Source: Pseudoscleropodium purum
Taxonomy: Eukaryota; Streptophyta; Bryopsida; Hypnales; Brachytheciaceae
Reading direction: 5' to 3'
Length of the DNA: 64,000 nucleotides
Assembly (NCBI GenBank): GCA_963969395.1
Contig: OZ017799.1
Span: forward strand, 23,252,501-23,316,500
Part shown: positions 34,303 through 45,925 of the stretch, piece after piece
How positions within the stretch are numbered: the first letter of the stretch is position 1
Layout of the letters: the number at the start of each line of letters is the position of its first letter
Program-made: the position numbers and the translations under genes
The notes under the pieces: model-generated
Seen by the model: the letters and a program-made list of their open reading frames with translations, nothing else
Database searches by the model: none
What the model was told of the DNA's origin: nothing

Positions 34303-36624
34303 ATGGGGTTGTGTGATCACCAGACAACTGCTCTCCTAGTAATCCTAACAGTGTGCATCATCCATGGCAGTTACATCCTCGTGGAAGCTCAAAACACCAC
34401 CTTTAGCTACCACTCCTTCAGCTCCCCAGACAATTTCTCAATGGTGGACGACGTTCAATATGATGGAGTCGAAGAATCATTTCTTTTGAACTCGGTGGGA
34501 TACTTGCGGGATAATTCCAGTTGCGCGAGGTTGTACTACAAAGACATGGTGCGGATGAAGGATGCCGCATCTGGTACAATGGCTTCTTTCAACACTAGCT
34601 TCTCGCTCTCCATCACAGGATTGAACTACTGGTATAATGAATATGGATATCTTCATGGAGATGGAATGGCTTTTACATTCAGTAGGAACAACAACAGTGT
34701 TCAGGGGAACGTGGACGGGGGCGGAGGGTTATGCCTCGAGAAACTGGATAGCAATGCTCAGTTCTTTGCCGTAGAGTTCGACACCTTTCAAAACCTCGAG
34801 TACAATGACCCTAGCAACAACCATATCGGGGTCGACGTCAACGGCATGACCTCGACGTGGTCGTACAATCTTTGTGGTGGCACGCTAATCAATTGCACAT
34901 ATCTTGTCAACGGTGGCTCCTTCACTGCGTGGATCGATTATGATGGTCCTTCCCAGAAACTTGACGTGTATTTTGCGAATGGCTCCTTGATCAACTACAT
35001 TCCCAAACCGACAAAGCCTGTCATCGAGGGAACTCTACCCTGTACAGAATTCGTGGATGAACACATGTACGTTGGCTTCAGCGGAAGTGTCGGATTATTT
35101 AATGAGGTTCACCAGATTGAAGCTTGGCAGTTTGCGACCTCTGGACTGCCTCAAGTGGTTGCTCCGCCAAACTCCGGTACCAGCTCGTCAAGTGGAAGAA
35201 AGACCGGTCTCATTGCTGGGGTCTGTGCTGGAGGTGGTGCACTGCTGCTGCTGGCAGGGATATTAATTGCAAAGCGGCGGAGGAGAGCATCTCACACCAA
35301 GCAAGGTACCAAGTTTAATAATCTCGTGGACCAAAATCTTATGCCCCGCGCTTTCACATACAAAGAGCTCAGCACGGCGACCAAGAACTTCAGCAGAAGT
35401 GAAATGCTTGGAAGCGGTGGATTTGGAGCGGTCTACAAAGGGGTTCTCCCTTCCGGAGCCCTGGTAGCAGTCAAACGGATGCGACATGAGACCAAGCAAG
35501 GTGAGGAGGGTTTTCAAGCAGAAGCCGCCAGTCTCAGCCAGATTCGGCACAGGAATTTGGTGCAACTGCGAGGATGGTGCCACGAGGAAGAGCAGCTCAT
35601 GCTTGTGTACGACTTCATGTGCAACGGCGGCTTGGATGAGTGGCTCTACCAATTTCCTGAACGAAATGGAAAGGCTCAGTTATCACATTTGCTCTTGGCG
35701 GAGTCCCTTCCTCTCATGTTGCGCCACTCCATTCTCAGCGGGGTCGCCGCAGCGCTAGCGTACTTGCACGAGGAATGCAAGCAATGCGTGCTGCATCGAG
35801 ACATCAAGTCCAGCAACGTCTTGTTGGATGAAGACTTGAATGCGTACTTGGGAGATTTTGGACTTGCCCGCCTCATTGACCACCAAAAGATGGAGAAGAC
35901 GACCATGATGGCAGGAACTTTGGGCTACATGGCCCCCGAGATGCCAGTCACAGGGAGAGCCACCAAGGAATCGGACGTGTACAGCTTCGGCGTCCTGATG
36001 CTTGAAGTGATGTGTGGGATGCGGCCGCTTGACGTGAGCGCCATTGAGCGCGGGGATGGCACATTAGTGGACAGGATGTGGTATGCACATGAAACGGGTA
36101 ACATTCTTCTGTTGGCGGATTTAGGACTTGGGACATTTCCACCTCCGGATGCAGATCCATATGGTGGAATCGAGATGCAAGAGGCGTCAGGCTTGTTGCT
36201 TTCCCAGGAAATGGTTGACTTCAACCGCTCAGCAAGGCACATTTCGAATGCGGCAATGGAAGACCAGAAGATGGTGACGAATCTGCTTCACTTGGGCCTT
36301 CTGTGCTGTCACCCTAATCCCGAAGATCGACCATCCATGCGACTGGTGTCCCAGTGGCTGCAGACTTCCGAGAGTATGGAGACGTCTTTGCCGCCTCTGC
36401 CAAGGTGTGAACCGCAAGCACGGTACTCCCGGCCTGCGTTTTCTCAGATGGCAATGATACGTTCGGTTTCAACGTCTTTGAATTCTGACATTGTCCAGGA
36501 TGCTGGGCAAGGATCATCCCAATCTACTCTGCCTACCTCTGATGTCACGGTCGGGGAGCATGCGAGTATCCAGGCGTCCGTTGCCACGATTTCTTCATCA
36601 CATTGGGTTTATTCTGGTCGCTAA
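34303..36624 (+). CDS. L-type lectin receptor-like kinase, copy 1 (773 aa)
   Basis: A single-exon membrane receptor kinase. The reading frame opens 13 codons upstream at a GTG, but the first ATG (34303) is followed by a clear signal peptide (1-29, hydrophobic core LLVILTVCII). The legume-lectin domain spans about 31-277. Its metal ligands fit the family exactly: E158, D160, N164, D169, H174, with DGMAF supplying the sugar-site Asp at 120. A membrane segment spans 302-323, then a KRRRR stop-transfer. Kinase features: G-loop 370-375, K391, E407, HRD 498-500 (RD type), DFG 518-520, APE 544-546. About 40 extra residues (610-650) sit in the C-lobe before the LGLLC motif, and an 80-residue Ser/Thr-rich tail ends in SGR, a C-terminus seen in many LecRKs. 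Members sense extracellular signals at the plasma membrane; the ligand is unknown. The 3' flank to about 36740 nearly matches copy 2. Confidence 0.96.
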   Translation: MGLCDHQTTALLVILTVCIIHGSYILVEAQNTTFSYHSFSSPDNFSMVDDVQYDGVEESFLLNSVGYLRDNSSCARLYYKDMVRMKDAASGTMASFNTSFSLSITGLNYWYNEYGYLHGDGMAFTFSRNNNSVQGNVDGGGGLCLEKLDSNAQFFAVEFDTFQNLEYNDPSNNHIGVDVNGMTSTWSYNLCGGTLINCTYLVNGGSFTAWIDYDGPSQKLDVYFANGSLINYIPKPTKPVIEGTLPCTEFVDEHMYVGFSGSVGLFNEVHQIEAWQFATSGLPQVVAPPNSGTSSSSGRKTGLIAGVCAGGGALLLLAGILIAKRRRRASHTKQGTKFNNLVDQNLMPRAFTYKELSTATKNFSRSEMLGSGGFGAVYKGVLPSGALVAVKRMRHETKQGEEGFQAEAASLSQIRHRNLVQLRGWCHEEEQLMLVYDFMCNGGLDEWLYQFPERNGKAQLSHLLLAESLPLMLRHSILSGVAAALAYLHEECKQCVLHRDIKSSNVLLDEDLNAYLGDFGLARLIDHQKMEKTTMMAGTLGYMAPEMPVTGRATKESDVYSFGVLMLEVMCGMRPLDVSAIERGDGTLVDRMWYAHETGNILLLADLGLGTFPPPDADPYGGIEMQEASGLLLSQEMVDFNRSARHISNAAMEDQKMVTNLLHLGLLCCHPNPEDRPSMRLVSQWLQTSESMETSLPPLPRCEPQARYSRPAFSQMAMIRSVSTSLNSDIVQDAGQGSSQSTLPTSDVTVGEHASIQASVATISSSHWVYSGR

Positions 36625-37800
36625 GCTCAATCCATTGATTCTTTCTTGGCAGCAACAGATTTTTGTTGCTGCATGTACGTTCATAAATCACAATTGGTCA
36701 ATTTCATATTCATTGTCATGTACATTTGAATGAAAGCTTGTACCTCGATGTCGATCATCTCTGTCAGAGCATGTTCATGTTGTAATCGAATTGTTGCTTG
36801 CAATGCTGTACGTGTCCTATTATGAATCACGAATCTGTTGGAGATATTAAAATAATGGTCCTTTAGCACGATCATGTCGTGGGGAAGGAGCATGCATCAT
36901 TTGTTTGAGTTTCTGCACGCGCGATGATCCCTAGACCCTTAAAAACTAAACCATGAACTGAACAAACGATTTTGAACCCAAAAAACAGATGGATGCGTTG
37001 GGTGTGCAGCAGCTAGCTGCTTCGGTGACTACGACATTGCTTAATGCAGATCCATGCCTAGGATAAATCCACGATTTCAAACTTGTCAACCCGTAAGTGC
37101 TGATCCTAGACATCCAATCTGTGTCTCGTAATATTGGATTTTAGGAACATAGTTTGGAAGTCACTCTAATTGACTATGATGAATCAGTGGACGTTATTTC
37201 TAGTTGGAGCGAAAAAGTAAGAACTGCATCGCCAATTTTGTTAAAGTGTCAGTGGCGATTCCAACGCCAAATTGTGACTTATATGTACACAATGGTCTAA
37301 ATTTAGAACAGGTATGAATTTATATTTGGTGCCTAAGTATTGCAATACCACCAATGTAACGAAACTGCTGACTCCGGCCAGCTTAAGATGGTTCACCCGA
37401 AGTGAGATGATCACTAGCAAGCCTTTTGGCTAGATTGCAGTGGAAGTTGCAGACAAGGTCCAGATCGCTTCACTAGCTTGCAATCGAGCTATCCAGATGA
37501 ACCATGAAAAGATATTCGGCCCTTACCATTTGACTACACCGTAATCCCAAAATTGTCAATATTACCTTGTGAGATCGAGGGGTAGTAAGACGAAGCAGCA
37601 GTGCCATACGGTGAAGAATCATTCAATTCACTGCTTCACCCGACAATCATCTCAAGAACAGCAGTAGTCTGAGTCATCTGAAATTCATATTATACATCAG
37701 ACCTTCATCTACCAGGCTAGTTCCTGAAAGCCCGGATTAGATGCCCGGATTAGAAAGCAATTCAAAAAAACGATAACTATGGTTACACAGAACTGTATCT
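36625..37800. other. 3' flank of LecRK1, conserved in unit 2
   Basis: 36625-36735 is almost identical to 54161-54271, and similarity fades afterwards. The first part is probably the 3' UTR. No canonical AATAAA was seen near; 'ttgaatgaaagc' at about 36726 could serve. The rest has no gene recognised. Confidence 0.4.
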
Positions 37801-37814
37801 TCACAGTATTAACG

Positions 37815-39260
37815 TCAACTCCACACCTCTTCCCATGAATGATGCGGGTGATTATGTGAGAGGATCCGAAACTGATTAAGCAGCTCAAATTTGAACTTAG
37901 CGTGCCGGCCTATCGACAATTCATATTTCCGTTGAGAAAATAGCTTCATGGTCTTCCAGAGTTCCAGACTTGCATGCTTGAAATACAATTTCAGCTTCAG
38001 ATGGAGCTTCACATGCTCAATCCATCTTGTCCTTAACCGATTTCCGCTGAAGCCTCGGGTGAAGCCTGCAGAAATGTCAATGGAATGGAAGAATCAACAT
38101 CTGGCCCAAGTTCATATAGAGTGCTCTCAAGTAAGGTAGTCAATAAATTCGAGCATGTGGATCCTGCCAACGAAAACCATACCAAGAGACTTGGATTGCT
38201 GATACTCTTGATCACAAGCCCAACGGTGACGGTCGAGGGAAGAAGTATTTTAGCCAACATTGCCAGCAGCATTTGAACTATTACAGGTGGAGCTCAAAGT
38301 CGATGGTTCTGCCATTTCTTGAACTTTCCAAAATGTTGTCACAAAGCCGCTCGAAGTGTTCAACGCAGATAAATTGGCTACGCGCTATTAGGTTCATATC
38401 CCAGTTCAATACCTCAACTTCATATTCATTAACACAAGGTTTGACTTCAAATAGTAACTGAGGTCAATATTCCGGGAGCTGTCATTCCAATGATCACATT
38501 GCATATGTTATCTAACCTAAAGGCGAATAAGAGTTCAACCAGCAAAGGCAAATTGTGAAACCAAAGGGTTGAATGTCGCTGTGGACGGGTGAATTTTACA
38601 CCCAAATAAATTCCGTCACACATCAATAGATCTAGACAGGCCGGCTTTAAAAATTGAACACGTTGAAAGACCCGTTTTTATTAAACCTACTGTAGTAGTA
38701 TAGGATAACCCGTATTTCTCCAGAGAACATATCAAATTACATGTGCATCTTCACATGTGCACGTCAAAAATTCCAGTTGAGGTACTAACTAACTTGTGGA
38801 GAATCACCACGGAGTGTCAACAGGCACTGGAGACTCCGAAACCAGTCGCGGAGAGAGAAGATTATATATATATACTTCCAAGGTGCAACTGATTCGTCAA
38901 CGTACCGCAGCAAGGACTCTAGGTCTTTTTGTTCTTGACGTACTTTGCAGACAAACAACATTACTCACATACAACAAACGAGTGCAACACCACTCACAAC
39001 TTCCGATCTCTTCTTACTCAGATAACAACATCGATATAGAAAATACAGACAACAAACTTCCTCCTTCCCAGGAAGATGAACAGTACTTGCACAAAGTGCA
39101 ACACTAGTAAAGATTCGGATGAATGTTCTAATTCACTTTCTGTCAAAACGAGCATAAGCATAAGAATTTTGATCTGCGGAATGATTGGAATTTTTCCCGA
39201 AAGGAGATGACAATCTCTCGATGGTCGTTGATGAATGGATCCGTTCATAAAAGTCATCCA
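37815..39260 (-). pseudogene. Candidate minus-strand gene remnant downstream of LecRK1, unknown product
   Basis: An exon-like block at about 38503-38285 reads 'QCDHWNDSSRNID', then 'KSNLVLMNMKLRY', then a TGA. The frame resumes only after an 8-base net difference from the unit 2 copy, with 'ARSQFICVEHFERLCDN' up to a GTAATA donor-like site. Another block, 37935-37884, reads 'KYELSIGRHAKFKFE'. Unit 2 keeps the frame open through the first block. No domain is recognised. Coding status rests on open frames and splice-like borders only, so this may be non-coding. Confidence 0.3.
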
Positions 39261-39289
39261 TGAAGGTCATCCATGATCGTAGTGCAATG

Positions 39290-41060
39290 AGGAGGATGCT
39301 AAATCCGTCCCACTAAGGGCGGGCTTCTATTTGGTGTCAGGCCAATGAAGTCCACCGATCATTGGTGGAAAGGGTGTCATACTAAAACCAGACACCCATT
39401 TTCACTGTTGGTTGGTAGGCTTCACCGGCCCCCAACTATACATGGAAGTAGGCTCTAAGTGAATCCTTCAAGTGAATTTATCCTTGGGGAAAATGTAGGA
39501 ATTTCTTATTTGTTATATATTATAAAATCTATAAATTTTGAATTCATATTTGCAATTAGAAGCCCCAAATAAGCTAGAAGAGATGAAGAAAATAGAACTA
39601 GTACGATATAGAATAGGAGGCCTTTTTTTTTAACAATTATCCCATAGGAACAAAATCACCTTGTAGGATCCACTTTGTGGGACAAATTTAGCATCATGTC
39701 CACAATAATATTTCATCAACGTTGAAGAGGCCACCTAGTAGCCTATTAGGTCATTTGTTTATTCAATGTCTCAACCTATGCAACTCACTATGTACTTAGA
39801 AGAGTCAAATAGCATTGGCCCCTTTTCACTATGTGAGAATACTTTTAGTCGCTTGGAAGTGCTCAGAGGTCAAAAAAACCCACCTTCATGTTGGCAATCC
39901 CAATTAAGAAAAATTGATCCCTCAATTTTGTCTTTAATTGATTAATTCTCCATTTCTTTCAATCAATAGAAAAAGTACAAAGTATTTTCAACAATTATTA
40001 TAAAAATGTGATAATTGTTGATGAAAATTTAGTACTTAGAGTGTCTTCAATGAAACTAGAAAGTTGAGTAGTAACTATATTTTCAAAGGTGAGGAATTAA
40101 ATTTAGACCCCAATAGATTTGGTTTTGAGCTCTCCTAATTTCAGGGTCACTAATTCCTTACTACAAGTTGATATATTTATGAGGTGTCGAGAGCCCACAA
40201 TAGTAGGCTCTAAGTGTAAGAATCCTTTGTGATATTAGTGCAAGTGTTCTACAATGCTCTATAAAAAATAAGATCCTCCATGATCAAGCATTTAGGCAAC
40301 AAACTCAACCAACATTATCATTTTCATATTGCTTGAAATGCATTTGGAAGTTGAAAATGGAGAATTGCATTAGGGCATAGCAAATGGTAGATCAATTGCC
40401 TCCCCAAATGCCAAGAAAAAGGTTGTGAGTAGTCACAATGCTAAGGAAAAAGGCCCTAAGTAGTAGCAATGCAAGGACTTTTCTCCATCATCGATTGGCA
40501 ATGCCCTTACAATAGTTGTTGGCCTTAGCAAGAATTTCTTACTTGGAGGGGTAAAGAGAATTGGATCAAAACATAGAGTAGAGCAAAGAACTTGTGAATT
40601 AGGCCAAAGATTCATTACACCTACTAAGAGGATGAAAAAGCTTTTGAATTGTATGATTGTGATGATTGAATTTCAAAAATGAGATTTTTTTTATGTATCC
40701 TAGAAGTGAGGGCAATTGACGACAATATCATCTTGAGGAAACACATAGAAAACACATGAAATTTCAATACTAATAAATACTTCTTAGAATCTTAGTCATG
40801 TTTTAATAGAACTAAAGGTGGTGTAGACAAGAATCACTTAATTGCAACTAATAGAGTATTGAAGAACAATTGAAAAATATCTATGACAATGGTGAGAATG
40901 ATGATGTAGGCTATCTACCCCCTATGTTTTTTTCCCTAAAATATTAAAAAATGAATGCAAATAAGATTTCAAATAATATTGTTGTAAAGAGATACCACAA
41001 TTACCTCTAAAACAAAACAACTTGTCTCTTTTAAATCTTCATCAGTCAAGATAGGTTGGT
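39290..41060. other. AT-rich DNA shared in part with 59180-60270
   Basis: 39930-41050 aligns with 59180-60270. A minus-strand open frame at 40433-40615 ('MNLWPNSQVLCSTLCFD') has a counterpart at 59626-59868 ('MNLWPNLQEVPWSTQCFD'). Their insertions and deletions do not respect codons, so this is probably a fossil of a transposon protein or chance. Confidence 0.4.
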
Positions 41061-41064
41061 TTAA

Positions 41065-41747
41065 CCTCTAAAGTTCTATGACTATGTTTTCACTGCAAAC
41101 ACTCAAAAATTGCCATTTCTAATATAAGTAACAAATTTTTGAAATTTTTTTTTAACACATAATACTACAAAATCTTGTATTATGATAACTTGAAAAATAT
41201 GTAGTAAGCATTTCAGAAATTTCTACATTGCAAGATATAAGCATTCAAATTTACTAAAATTATTTTTTTCGTCATGCAAAAACTAGGACAGCTACACTTC
41301 ACAAGCTCACTTTCTTTGAAAAAATGTCTAAAATGGTAGTGCTTCTTTGAATTTTTTTTTGTAGAAAAGTTTTCCACATGCTTGAAAATTATCAAATCAT
41401 TTGGAATTGTACAACATATAAGAAAAAAATAGTAAGTAAACAATAGTAGAGAATGATTCAAAATACTAAATTGTTAAGAATTTAATTATAGAATTGAAAA
41501 ATTCCAATCCCAATGGTGGAAATGTTGGAATAAAAAATTTACATCCTATGATTTGATTTGATTTTCAAAAATATTGAAAATTGGATAAGATAAAGGATTT
41601 CAAAGTTTATTTTAGAGTAGGGAATCCAGAATTTCCCTCAAACAAAAAATCCTCATAACTTTTCACTCATTGATCAAAATAGAATGATTTAGAAATGGCA
41701 ATTCTGGAGAGTTTTTGGTGAAAACATAGTTTTCAACTTATAGGGGG
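41065..41747. mobile_element. TTAA-flanked element P3, 683 bp
   Basis: TTAA at 41061-41064 and 41748-41751 flanks imperfect TIRs of about 58 bp. The left begins CCTCTAAAGTTCTATG and the right (inverted) CCCCCTATAAGTTG. Both continue through 'ctatgttttcac' to 'attgccatttctaa'. The same 'aaactgccatttctat' core occurs in P2 and P4. A further inverted terminus ends at 41938 before TTAA 41939-41942, possibly a second adjoining element. Non-coding. Confidence 0.75.
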
Positions 41748-41751
41748 TTAA

Positions 41752-42729
41752 TTGCAAATATCTTACAGTCTTGACTGTGAAAAGTTTTGAAATTTCTTTT
41801 ACACATTCTTGTACTAGTCTTATCTAGGATCTTGACATTATATATGAAATTTTATTTGTTAAACTTGTTTGCTCTTTGCAATAGAAATGGTAGTTTTGAG
41901 TGGTTTTTGATAAAGAAACACCTTTAGGATGTTAGGGATTAAACAAATTGAAGAATGGTAACAATTTTATGAATCACAATGTAGGTGTGATTCTCATAGT
42001 GCAATGACCACAATCCAAGGTGTTTTTTTTGGATCAATACTTGCCACAAGCCTTCACTGCATTGGCACAATTGTAGGACTTAGTCTACAAGCTCAAATTT
42101 GTCAAAATTGGTGAAATTTCAACCACCCCACCCCCACCCCTCTCCAAAGCATTGTTGCAATTCCTTGGTGGTTGTGTAGAGTTGTTGATGTATATAGTAG
42201 CCAAACTATTATTGATCACCCCCACATTTGGGTTATATAGGCTACTCTCTTTTTGATTAGGTAGAGATGAGTAGTGATTAATTATAGCATAGTTCTTGGT
42301 GGAGTTGTGGCACATTATGATTGGTTGTAAGACTCTTAATATTGCAAATAGCTCGCTTTTGAAAATAGAGTATCTATATGATCAATTTCTAGGTGGAACA
42401 AAATCTTCAACTAAAAAATTCATAATAATTATGTTTTGAGAAATAAAATTTTGCAAAATTATGGAATCCTTCTAAACTCTATTTTCAAACACAGGAAGAT
42501 TTCTCCACTTAAGAAACTTGCGCTCTAGATACGTGTAATTGCTTAAGTGGTTGGAAATGGGTAGGCTACCTTAGATGAATTTCATAGCAAAAGAGCAATT
42601 TACTCATGCTTGTGTAGGTTTTGTTTGAGATTACTTTTTGAATTAAACTTACATAGTTTTATAGTCTTTTAAAGATTTTGTAGTGATATCTATGACAACA
42701 TTCTCCTAACCATCATAAAACTAGTTGTG
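41752..42729. other. AT-rich DNA between the duplication units
   Basis: 41872-41938 carries another inverted copy of the TTAA-family end. The remainder, including a 76-codon minus-strand open frame at 42085-42315, has no recognised feature. Confidence 0.4.
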
Positions 42730-44630
42730 CTCTTTTACTTTACACTAAGTGCTCTTAAGTCCATGTTTTAGATGATGAACATAATACTTTATGAGTGTGT
42801 TTTGTCCAAATTCTCATTCATCCAATCGTATTGTTTGGATTTTAAAGGGAAAAAAACTCTTTAGGTTGTGGACAATTTGATGAAATTCAAGTAAATCACT
42901 TATATTAAAAATTACAAATTGTGTCACAATTGCATGTCATGTTTTCATTTGCACAATTTCTCCTCCATTTGCTGCAAAACATCACCCCAGATTTATGTAT
43001 CTGAACTCTGATGAGCTGTTTTTATTAATTTTCAACACTGTGAACTACAGCTAACTAAGGTATTTGATCACTCTCACTCCTTCCTTGCAGAGCTTATACT
43101 GTCTGTAGAATATAAAGAAATGCTTTATAACTTTTTGTGTACATAGTAGATCCTCAAGGCTATCTATCAAAAGTAATATTGACTATTTCATGTCAGATCC
43201 CATTCTTTTTTTATTAAAGTCATTGATCAAATGGGGCCCAAGTATGTTCAAGGAAAATTGTGCCTAAAGTTCAAGTTGGTGGTAATTGATGTACAACTTT
43301 ACAAGTGGGTTCACTTGTTGCTCATTTGATGCAAGGCTATCATAACCTCAATGGAGCCCATTTCTGTATAGTATAGGAGGAGGTTAAAAACATTTTGGAC
43401 ATTAAGAACTGCTCCTACAGAAGCATCCAAAACAGTGCTCAGGGATGTAGAAAATGGAAGTGACTTTGTGTGGTGAGAAAGTGTCATCCTGTGTGTGTGA
43501 TTTTAGGCTACTGAACAGGTGACATGGTTTGCCATCATGTGTGATTTTGATCATAATAAAGTTCTGAATTTAGTGAGGTCAACAGAATGGCTTTGGAATG
43601 TCTAAAAATAGCAAGAAAATTGCAAGAAACACATCTAAGGCTGAACCTCCTACTAAAATCAGCGTTCACAAAACTGGCTCAATTTTGCTCCATTGCTACT
43701 AAAAATTTCCAGTAGCTAAATCACTACAGGAAAAAAATCCTTGAAAAAATTAGATTTTAGCCAAGATTTCAACAACCAATAGAATTTGATAGCCAATTTG
43801 TTATTTCCTCCACATTGGAATTAGCATCTCTATAGTTAGTTTTGGGTTTTATTACCCCCAACCATCCTTTATAACTTGCAAAATCCTTTCTCTTCTAATT
43901 TTTTTAATATTACTCACATTCAAGACAGCCAAAGTTGATGCTTGTTTATTTTGAAGGTAGAAAATTGCACTAAATTCCCTAAACCAGGTAGCATATTGCA
44001 CTAAATTCTATTAACTAGTTCTAAGATCATTGACTAAAATGCTTCTCAATCATTCATAACTTTTTGGATTGATGTCAAATTTTAACTACACAAACTAGAC
44101 TAGTATGTGTAACCTTTCCAAGAAAACTATTGGAAATAGACACTATATGAAGAAGAAATAAGCCGCCAAAGTTCACTATAATTCAAAAATGTCTGGATTT
44201 TGAACTTTGAATTTCTCCCAAACATTTAAAACAACTTGGATTGATATGAAAATTTTACCACAATAACTAGATTGCAAAAAGATTATAATCTAATTTTTTT
44301 AAATTGAAAACAAACATAAGATGAAGGGGATACAAGCCCCCAAAGTTGTAGCCATCAAATGCAATTTGGTGGACTCAAATTGAACCTGTGAACTTTAATT
44401 GTCTTACAAAAAATTGGATATATCTGAAAATCTTACCACACAAAATAGAAGAAAGAATGCAAATTTTCCAACAAGTTTTATTAAATTTGGACATTAGATG
44501 CAAAAGTGATAGCACTTTGAGTTGGACTTGAAAATATGTGAGGAAAGCCTTGGGGTATTTAGGGGTTGCAATAAATTTTGATTTACAATGGGAGTGAATT
44601 GAATGGAAACATATAGTAGACCATTCTTAA

Positions 44631-44971
44631 GGACCACTTCACACATGGGCCCAAGGTTGAGAGTTCGTTGGCTTCCACCAATCAAATTTCAGAAAACCCC
44701 GACTTTGGCCTCTCGACCCTTCACACAAGGCAGCACAATCCAAAGTCCATCACCTTCCAAAGTGTCTACATAGAAGCCCAAGCTCCTATATGGCAATGGC
44801 CTCACGATGAACTCTCAACCAAAGTTTAGGTCACCACTTTGTGGCGACCCAAACTTTGGTCGAGAGTCCGTTGAATTGCCCATTTATTGCCCATTTCTTT
44901 GGACTTTCACCCAAAGTTTGGCCATGAACTCCCACGGCCTCTCGACTGGTTGGCCCATGTGTGAAGCGCCC
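44631..44971. mobile_element. MITE, 341 bp, Tourist/PIF-Harbinger-like
   Basis: The left end GGACCACTTCACACATGGGCC mirrors the right end (inverted GGGCGCTTCACACATGGGCC); 15 bp are exact (44637-44651 with 44952-44966). TAA flanks both sides (44628-44630 and 44972-44974), and the ends start GG, as in PIF/Harbinger. An internal imperfect hairpin pairs 44811-44832 with 44846-44867. No coding capacity. Confidence 0.8.
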
Positions 44972-45359
44972 TAAAACTCACTGGCTCCATTCAAATGCAT
45001 GCTTGAGATCATTCTTAAACTCAATAACTTCATTCAAAGGCATGTTTTGATTCATTATAGTTGCACCTTTGAACATTAGTAGGGTTCTAGGCACTTTTGA
45101 CTTTGGAAAATTATATCTTATTCATTCTAAGTCAAAAGAATTAAATCAAAATTTCCATTGTTGTGTTCCTCATTTTTCTTTCTTCCATAAAAATATAAAA
45201 AGTCTTTGGATTCATCCATTTTTGCATAGGGGGCTTTCTTCCCTTAGATGAGCACTTTTTTTAGCCTTCTACCTTATCCAACAAGTCACCACTAAGTTTA
45301 ATTTACATTCAGAGCATTCAATTTACAAAATCAAAGTATATAAGATAGGAAGCTTGAAA

Positions 45360-45925
45360 ATCGCTCACTAAAGGTCCTAGTTGGTCCGCCTTTTTCATGT
45401 GTTTCATTGGATGGGATTATTTTCAGCTCATTATTTAGACCAAGAAAAATAAATGCACAATGTAACAAAAGTATTTTCATGTTTTTAAAACCATTATTGA
45501 ATTACTTATGAGTTTTCAAACAAATTGTGTCTTAGGCACCTATTTATGACCCTAAGTTCCATAAACCATTCACTTTCAATTTATAAAGAGACATAGAGAA
45601 AACAAGGAGAATGATTGGCTTTTGCAGTAAATAACATTTTTTTCCATGATCCATTCAATGAATATAGAGGTCAATTTAATGACTACCTCAATCATGATCA
45701 TTTCAAAGCTAATTATAGGGGTAGTTCTTAATGCTTGAGGCCCCAAGTAGTTTTTGAGCCTCCTAGCTTACCTCCAATTTTGAATTGCCACATGCTCAAA
45801 AATTATCTTAATAACAAAATGTAAAGTGCGTTAGAAACACAATCAAGTCTACTTTACTAATATATTAAGAATTTACAAAAAAATTGTGAAATTATATACA
45901 AATATAATATTTTATGATAAACTAT
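45360..45925. repeat. Dispersed repeat, direct copy of 10930-11800
   Basis: 'tggtccgcctttttcatg', 'ttattgaattacttatgag' and a 'cacaatcaagtctacttta' string match 10970-11720. The end near 45760-45925 corresponds to the TIR of the Tc1-type element at 11585 and runs straight into the 3' end of the transposase relic. Confidence 0.7.

Larger units (their letters stand above)
26080..41050. repeat. Segmental duplication, unit 1 (carries LecRK1)
   Basis: Blocks that align with unit 2: 26400-27070 with 42730-43340; 27280-28120 with 47060-47950; 28120-28310 with 48650-48820; 26080-26400 with 48820-49190; 28320-29364 with 49200-50524; 32334-33170 (part) with 50529-50850; 33640-39290 with 51050-57600; 39930-41050 with 59180-60270. 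One block is out of order. Large insertions separate the blocks, so the duplication is old except where conversion has refreshed it. All alignments were made by eye. Confidence 0.8.

Noticed and set aside
35263..36517. Several antisense and out-of-frame open frames within LecRK1 (and the same set in LecRK2)
   Set aside because: They are shadows of the GC-rich kinase coding sequence; their conservation follows from the sense gene.
43723..43740. CACTACAGGAAAAAA, like a CACTA transposon end
   Set aside because: No inverted partner, target duplication or subterminal array was found nearby.
44520..44566. P1-like terminus ('cttggggtatttagggg') next to TTGC
   Set aside because: No TTAA and no clear left partner; kept only as a possible decayed P1 relative.
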